Positions 15,951-18,563 of a DNA stretch of 18,563 nucleotides are shown piece after piece (position 1 is the first letter of the stretch; every line of letters starts with the position of its first letter). A model generated the notes under the pieces. That model saw only the letters and a list, made by a program, of their open reading frames with translations, did not search any database and was not told the origin of the DNA. Source of the stretch: Actinomycetota bacterium (GTDB taxonomy: Bacteria > Actinomycetota > Thermoleophilia > Gaiellales > Gaiellaceae); contig JACCTK010000112.1 in assembly GCA_013812465.1 (NCBI GenBank), positions 1 through 18,563 of the forward strand, read 5' to 3'. Both the position numbers and the translations under genes were made by a program.

Positions 15951-17088
15951 GGTTCTTCCCCCCGGAAAGCACGAGCTGCGGAACGAGTGACTCGTCGACG
16001 ACGACGACATCGGCGACGGAGCCCGGACGCAGAGTCCCGATCTCGGTCCGTTTCAGGATACGCGCGGGTACCGTCGACGCGGCAGTAACCGCCCACGAGA
16101 GAACAACGCCGGAGTCGACGATGTGGCGTGCGCAGTCGATCAAGGACGTCGTTCCGCCTGCGAGCCTCCCCTCGGTGCGCATCCGGCCTCCTGTCCTCGT
16201 GACCTCGATGGAGCCGAGCGAGTAGACGCCGTCAGGCGCGTCGGCTCCCGCGACAGCGTCCGTCACCAAGTAGATTCGGTCAGGAGCGAGTCGGCGGATG
16301 AGCTCCACGATGGGCGGAGCCAGATGATCGTCGTCGGCGATGAGTCCCAGATAGACGTCCTCCCGCAGCAAGGCCGCTGTTGAGATACCTGGGTCGCGAT
16401 GGCCGATCGGTCGCATCGTGTTGAAGAGATGGGTCACGACTTTCGCCCCAGCGTCGAATCCCGCCATCGCTTCCTCATAGGTGGCATCGCTGTGGCCGCA
16501 GGAAACGACGACGCCGCGTGAGGCGAGGTAGGTGATGAGCTCCAGCGCGCCTTCGCGTTCGGGAGCGACTGTTGCGAATGCCACAGGACCGGCTTCGAGC
16601 AAACGATCGGCGAGCTCCACGGAAGGCTCGCGCATCGCGGCGACCGGATGCACGCCCGGGCGCTCAGGCGAGAGAAAAGGGCCCTCGAGGTGCACGCCAA
16701 GCGGGCGTGAGCCTCCCGGCTCCCACGTGGCGAGCGCCTCCTTCGCGCCGCGGAGAGCAGCGAGCATCCTCTCCTCGTCCGCCGTGATGATGGTCGGCAA
16801 GTAGGAACCAACACCGTCCGCCAGGAGCTTGCGCTCGACGTGTCGGTACTCGGCCGGTGATGCGGTGCTGAAGTCGATGCCGGCGTAGCCGTTGATCTGG
16901 AGGTCAATCAGGGCCGGTATCGCGATCCCCTTGCCCCGGCCCGGAACACCGACGGCGGCAATGCGTCCCGACTCGACCTCGACGTCACCTTCGACGAGTT
17001 CGCGGTCAACGACCGCGTACTGCACACCGAGTCGTCTTCTGCCAGCTTCACTTGACGGTCTCGAAAGGATGGGTGCGGGAATGCTCAT
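15940..17088 (-). CDS. nagA: N-acetylglucosamine-6-phosphate deacetylase
   Basis: A 382-residue amidohydrolase that removes acetate from GlcNAc-6-phosphate in the cytoplasm. Motifs in order are DLQINGYAGIDF (62-73), metal ligand Glu135 in GVHLEGPFLS, His199 in CGHSDAT, His220 in THLFNTM, and the catalytic base Asp277 in LVTDAVAGA. Length is normal. ATG 17088 overlaps the stop of the upstream small gene by four bases (ATGA), so the two are translationally coupled. The stop overlaps the SIS gene by 11 bases. With the SIS protein and GntR regulator this gives a short GlcNAc-6-P to Fru-6-P pathway. The symbol rests on family motifs; related deacetylases for other amino sugars (AgaA) cannot be fully excluded. 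Confidence 0.92.
   Translation of the reverse strand: MSIPAPILSRPSSEAGRRRLGVQYAVVDRELVEGDVEVESGRIAAVGVPGRGKGIAIPALIDLQINGYAGIDFSTASPAEYRHVERKLLADGVGSYLPTIITADEERMLAALRGAKEALATWEPGGSRPLGVHLEGPFLSPERPGVHPVAAMREPSVELADRLLEAGPVAFATVAPEREGALELITYLASRGVVVSCGHSDATYEEAMAGFDAGAKVVTHLFNTMRPIGHRDPGISTAALLREDVYLGLIADDDHLAPPIVELIRRLAPDRIYLVTDAVAGADAPDGVYSLGSIEVTRTGGRMRTEGRLAGGTTSLIDCARHIVDSGVVLSWAVTAASTVPARILKRTEIGTLRPGSVADVVVVDESLVPQLVLSGGKNHDA
15955..15963 (-). promoter_or_regulatory. Ribosome binding site of the SIS gene, inside nagA
   Basis: The minus strand reads GGGGGGAAG just before ATG 15950. It lies in the last codons of nagA and supports translational coupling and the chosen start. Confidence 0.6.
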
Positions 17089-17279
17089 AGCTCCTGGAAC
17101 TCGATCTGGACCTTGACGGCGCGCGAAGGCTGGTCGAGCTTCAGCCGGAAGGCCGCGGCGGCGGCAGCTTTGCTTGCCGAAACACTCGCCGAGCTCGAGC
17201 TCGACAGTGCCCCCGCGAGTGCCGCCACCGAGACGGCCGTCGCAACGACCGCGACGCGAACTGTCTGCCAGCGCGTCAT
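17085..17279 (-). CDS. Small exported or membrane-anchored protein (64 residues), operon leader
   Basis: A 64-residue frame with a charged start (MTRWQTVR), a hydrophobic stretch VAVVATAVSVAALAGAL (about 9-25), then a Ser/Ala-rich linker and a short polar tail (FRLKLDQPSRAVKVQIEFQEL without its first residues). This is the layout of a signal peptide or single membrane anchor; no lipobox cysteine is present. GAGAGG lies 7 bases before ATG 17279, and its TGA overlaps the nagA ATG (ATGA). That supports real translation. It resembles no family I know. It might be a small accessory protein, a leader whose translation couples nagA, or the stub of a solute-binding protein whose body was deleted. Low-complexity sequence makes the coding call less certain than for its neighbours. 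Confidence 0.55.
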   Translation of the reverse strand: MTRWQTVRVAVVATAVSVAALAGALSSSSSASVSASKAAAAAAFRLKLDQPSRAVKVQIEFQEL

Positions 17280-17286
17280 TTTGGAA

Positions 17287-17292
17287 CCTCTC
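17287..17292 (-). promoter_or_regulatory. Ribosome binding site of the 64-residue leader gene
   Basis: The minus strand reads GAGAGG, 7 bases before ATG 17279. Its presence argues that the small frame is translated. Confidence 0.55.
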
Positions 17293-17317
17293 GTCCGGAG
17301 AATGGCGTGACGACGTG

Positions 17318-17346
17318 ACCCTAACCTCTCACTGATAGGTCGTCAA
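17318..17346 (-). promoter_or_regulatory. Promoter of the nagA operon
   Basis: On the minus strand TTGACG (17346-17341) and TAGGGT (17323-17318) are separated by exactly 17 bases. This fits the housekeeping sigma pattern of actinobacteria (TTGACx / TAxxxT). The predicted start of transcription is near 17311, giving a leader of about 30 bases before ATG 17279. It would drive the whole minus-strand operon down to 11311. Confidence 0.65.
17324..17340 (-). promoter_or_regulatory. Candidate operator inside the promoter spacer
   Basis: The minus strand reads ACCTATCAGTGAGAGGT, an imperfect palindrome: ACCTATC and GAGAGGT match at 6 of 7 positions around a 3-base centre. It occupies the full space between the -35 and -10 boxes, where a bound repressor would block RNA polymerase. 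The most likely binder is the GntR/UTRA regulator encoded at 14038-14841. It also resembles tet operators in its CTATCAGTGA core, but no TetR gene is present. Confidence 0.5.
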
Positions 17347-17591
17347 GAGATGCCTAAATGGCTCCTATTTGGCCAGTGAGCGGTGGTCGCGCATCCCGCT
17401 TATACAGCTGGCTCGCCGCCCATCGAACAGCGTGTTGCTGGATGGGACAACGAACTTATCCCGCGCACATCCCGCACGAGGGCGGCCGAAGGCGGCGGCA
17501 CCCGCCGATCCCCGCACCATGACCGGCGAAGTCCCCGCTCTCACCGGCAATCCCCGACTCCTCCCGGCTACTGCGGCAGGCCGAGTACACC
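17347..17591. other. Non-coding stretch upstream of the nagA operon promoter
   Basis: About 245 bases with no frame that resembles a known family and no clear repeats. It lies between the promoter and the tRNA fragment. Both strands can be read open in places because of the high GC content, but nothing supports a gene. Confidence 0.5.
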
Positions 17592-17632
17592 TTTGCAAGC
17601 CGGAGGTCACGGGTTCGAATCCCGCACGCTCA
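17592..17632 (+). tRNA. tRNA 3'-half fragment (Ala-TGC-like), possible attachment site
   Basis: From TTTGCAA (anticodon loop with TGC) the sequence follows a tRNA: 3' anticodon stem GCCGG, variable loop AGGTC, T arm CGGG-TTCGAAT-CCCG, and an acceptor 3' strand ACGCTCA. The 5' half is missing: the bases before the loop (GTACACC) do not pair with GCCGG, and no partner for the acceptor strand was found upstream. The basal T-stem pair is also A-C. This is a remnant, not a working gene. 3' halves of tRNAs starting at the anticodon loop are common att sites of tyrosine recombinases. Confidence 0.55.
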
Positions 17633-17696
17633 AGACCACCGCGAGGCGTGGCGGTCCTCTCCTCATCCGTTATCGACAAGTTCGAGTAGGCGGCGG

Positions 17697-17714
17697 CCCG
17701 CGGCTCGCCGCGAG
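17697..17714 (-). terminator. GC-rich hairpin after the DapA-family gene (weak terminator candidate)
   Basis: On the minus strand CGCGGC and GCCGCG pair around a 2-base loop, 8 bases after the stop at 17722. No T-run follows, so it is a non-canonical candidate only. Confidence 0.3.
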
Positions 17715-17721
17715 CCTGAAC

Positions 17722-18563
17722 TCACGCCGCACGCTCGCGACGGTGCGCAAGCGCCGATGCGAGGTCCGCCGCATCGGCCGCCGTGCTGGCGGGTGGCACG
17801 ATCGGCACCCGAAGAGCGGCGGTCTCGATCAGCCCCCGCTCCACGAGCATGGCCTTTCGGTTCGCGAGTCCGACGCCGGGCTGGGCTTCCCAGACGATCA
17901 AAGGGAGCGCGAGGTCATGCGTCTCGAAGACGCGCGCCAAGTCACCCGCGAGGGCCGCCCGCACAGTCGCCGCCATGAACTCCGGGAAGGCGAAGCCGGT
18001 CATTACCGCGGTTGCACCAGCACGTAGCTCCCACGGCAGCCACAGCCCGCCGAGGCCGCCGATCTGTGGAATGTCTGGCGCAAGCGTCCTGACAGCGTCG
18101 ATCTTCATAGGCGTCGGGGGATCCTCGTGGTAGAGGGCGGCGACGGTCGCGACCTCTCGACAGACCGCGGCAAGCATTCCAGCCTCCAGCTTGGCCTGGC
18201 TGAGAGAAGGGAAGTCCTGAAGGACGATGGGCAGTCCCGGTGCCGAAGCTGCGACCGTGGCGAAGTGGTCGGTGAGCTTCGACACATCCTTCGGCGGCGC
18301 GACCATGACGGCCGCAGCGCCGACCTCCTGCGCCTCCGCGGCGCGCTCGGCCACTACGGCTGTGTCTGCCGCACTGATTCCGATGACGATTGGAACGGCA
18401 TCCTCGTTTGCCGTCTGGACGGCTTCGATCACCTTGCGGCGCTCTTCCTCGTCCAGGTATGCGGCCTCGCTCGAGACTCCCAACACGGTCAAGGCCGATG
18501 CGCCCTCGCCCAGGACGGAGCGCGTCAATCGGTCGACTGATCGGAAGTCGATCGTGCCGTCCG
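17722..18563 (-). CDS. Dihydrodipicolinate synthase (DapA) family protein, 5' end outside window
   Basis: The frame stays open to the window edge. It reads DGTIDFRSVDRLTRSVLGEG and then GASALTVLGVSSE, the usual DapA-family N-terminal region, so the start lies beyond 18563. About 280 residues are visible. The family uses a TIM barrel to join or split pyruvate and an aldehyde through a Schiff base on lysine. Here GVSSE replaces GTTGE, and IVLQDFP is in place of the Tyr-containing segment, as in a known subgroup. In that subgroup the next motif is normally 'AIKxEDPPTP' with the catalytic lysine; here it reads ALYHEDPPTP (codon TAC for Tyr). The lysine thus seems to be missing. It could be an altered-function or inactive member acting on sugar-derived keto acids, or a regulatory protein. 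Confidence 0.85.
   Translation of the reverse strand, partial: DGTIDFRSVDRLTRSVLGEGASALTVLGVSSEAAYLDEEERRKVIEAVQTANEDAVPIVIGISAADTAVVAERAAEAQEVGAAAVMVAPPKDVSKLTDHFATVAASAPGLPIVLQDFPSLSQAKLEAGMLAAVCREVATVAALYHEDPPTPMKIDAVRTLAPDIPQIGGLGGLWLPWELRAGATAVMTGFAFPEFMAATVRAALAGDLARVFETHDLALPLIVWEAQPGVGLANRKAMLVERGLIETAALRVPIVPPASTAADAADLASALAHRRERAA

Noticed and set aside
17324..17340. tet operator for a TetR protein
   Set aside because: Core similarity is partial and no TetR-family gene is in the window, while a GntR regulator is in the operon itself.
17365..17679. Minus-strand frame with AGFEPVTSGLQR
   Set aside because: This peptide is the well-known false translation of the antisense of a tRNA 3' half, not a protein.
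1..18563. CRISPR arrays, rRNA genes, toxin-antitoxin or phage-defence genes
   Set aside because: No direct-repeat arrays, rRNA-like sequence or motif sets of such systems were seen on either strand.

Overview
The window is GC-rich and densely coded. Many genes start with GTG, stop and start codons often overlap by 1 to 11 bases, and one clear promoter has a TTGACG / TAGGGT form. Together with the gene families present (fused Dpp-type ATPase, GntR/UTRA regulator, MsmK/UgpC-type ATPase, several Gfo/Idh/MocA dehydrogenases and xylose-isomerase-like TIM barrels) this suggests a soil-type actinobacterium, possibly a Thermoleophilia-like lineage. The lineage is inference from style and content, not proof. 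The general theme is import and breakdown of sugars and amino sugars.

Layout. Positions 1-2253 (+) hold the end of a DppC-type permease and a fused two-ATPase subunit of a peptide/oligosaccharide importer. Positions 2278-5314 (-) hold galactokinase, a truncated EamA transporter remnant and an unusual protein made of two fused xylose-isomerase-like barrels. Positions 5315-6067 are a gene graveyard with a short piece of a GH63/MGH1-like glucosidase and a frameshifted GntR-like helix-turn-helix. Positions 6068-8763 (+) carry a type I sulfatase followed by its own formylglycine-generating enzyme (FGE); their base and codon use is less GC-biased than their neighbours, which suggests an acquired cassette. 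Positions 8794-11279 (+) hold two Gfo/Idh/MocA dehydrogenases separated by an IS21-type istA remnant.

Positions 17279-11311 (-) read as one long tightly packed operon. In transcription order it has a 64-residue exported or membrane-anchored small protein, nagA, a SIS-domain sugar-phosphate isomerase/deaminase, a GntR/UTRA regulator, an MsmK/UgpC-type ATPase, a PIG-L/LmbE deacetylase and a sugar-phosphate isomerase/epimerase. A good promoter (17318-17346) has an imperfect palindrome that exactly fills its 17-base spacer, a strong candidate operator for the operon's own GntR regulator. The likely role is uptake and deacetylation/deamination of N-acetylated amino sugars. The ATPase's permeases and binding protein are not in the window.

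Upstream of that promoter, 17347-17721 has no protein gene but contains the 3' half of a tRNA (anticodon loop to acceptor), a typical footprint of integration. The window ends with a DapA-family protein (-), cut by the window edge, whose usual Schiff-base lysine position appears to be tyrosine.

The most notable points are the tandem-barrel fusion, the self-contained sulfatase/FGE cassette bordered by gene debris, the operator-in-spacer promoter with a coupled small leader protein, two unrelated deacetylases in one operon, and the DapA homologue lacking its lysine. I did not find CRISPR arrays, rRNA genes, intact transposons or a clear defence system.
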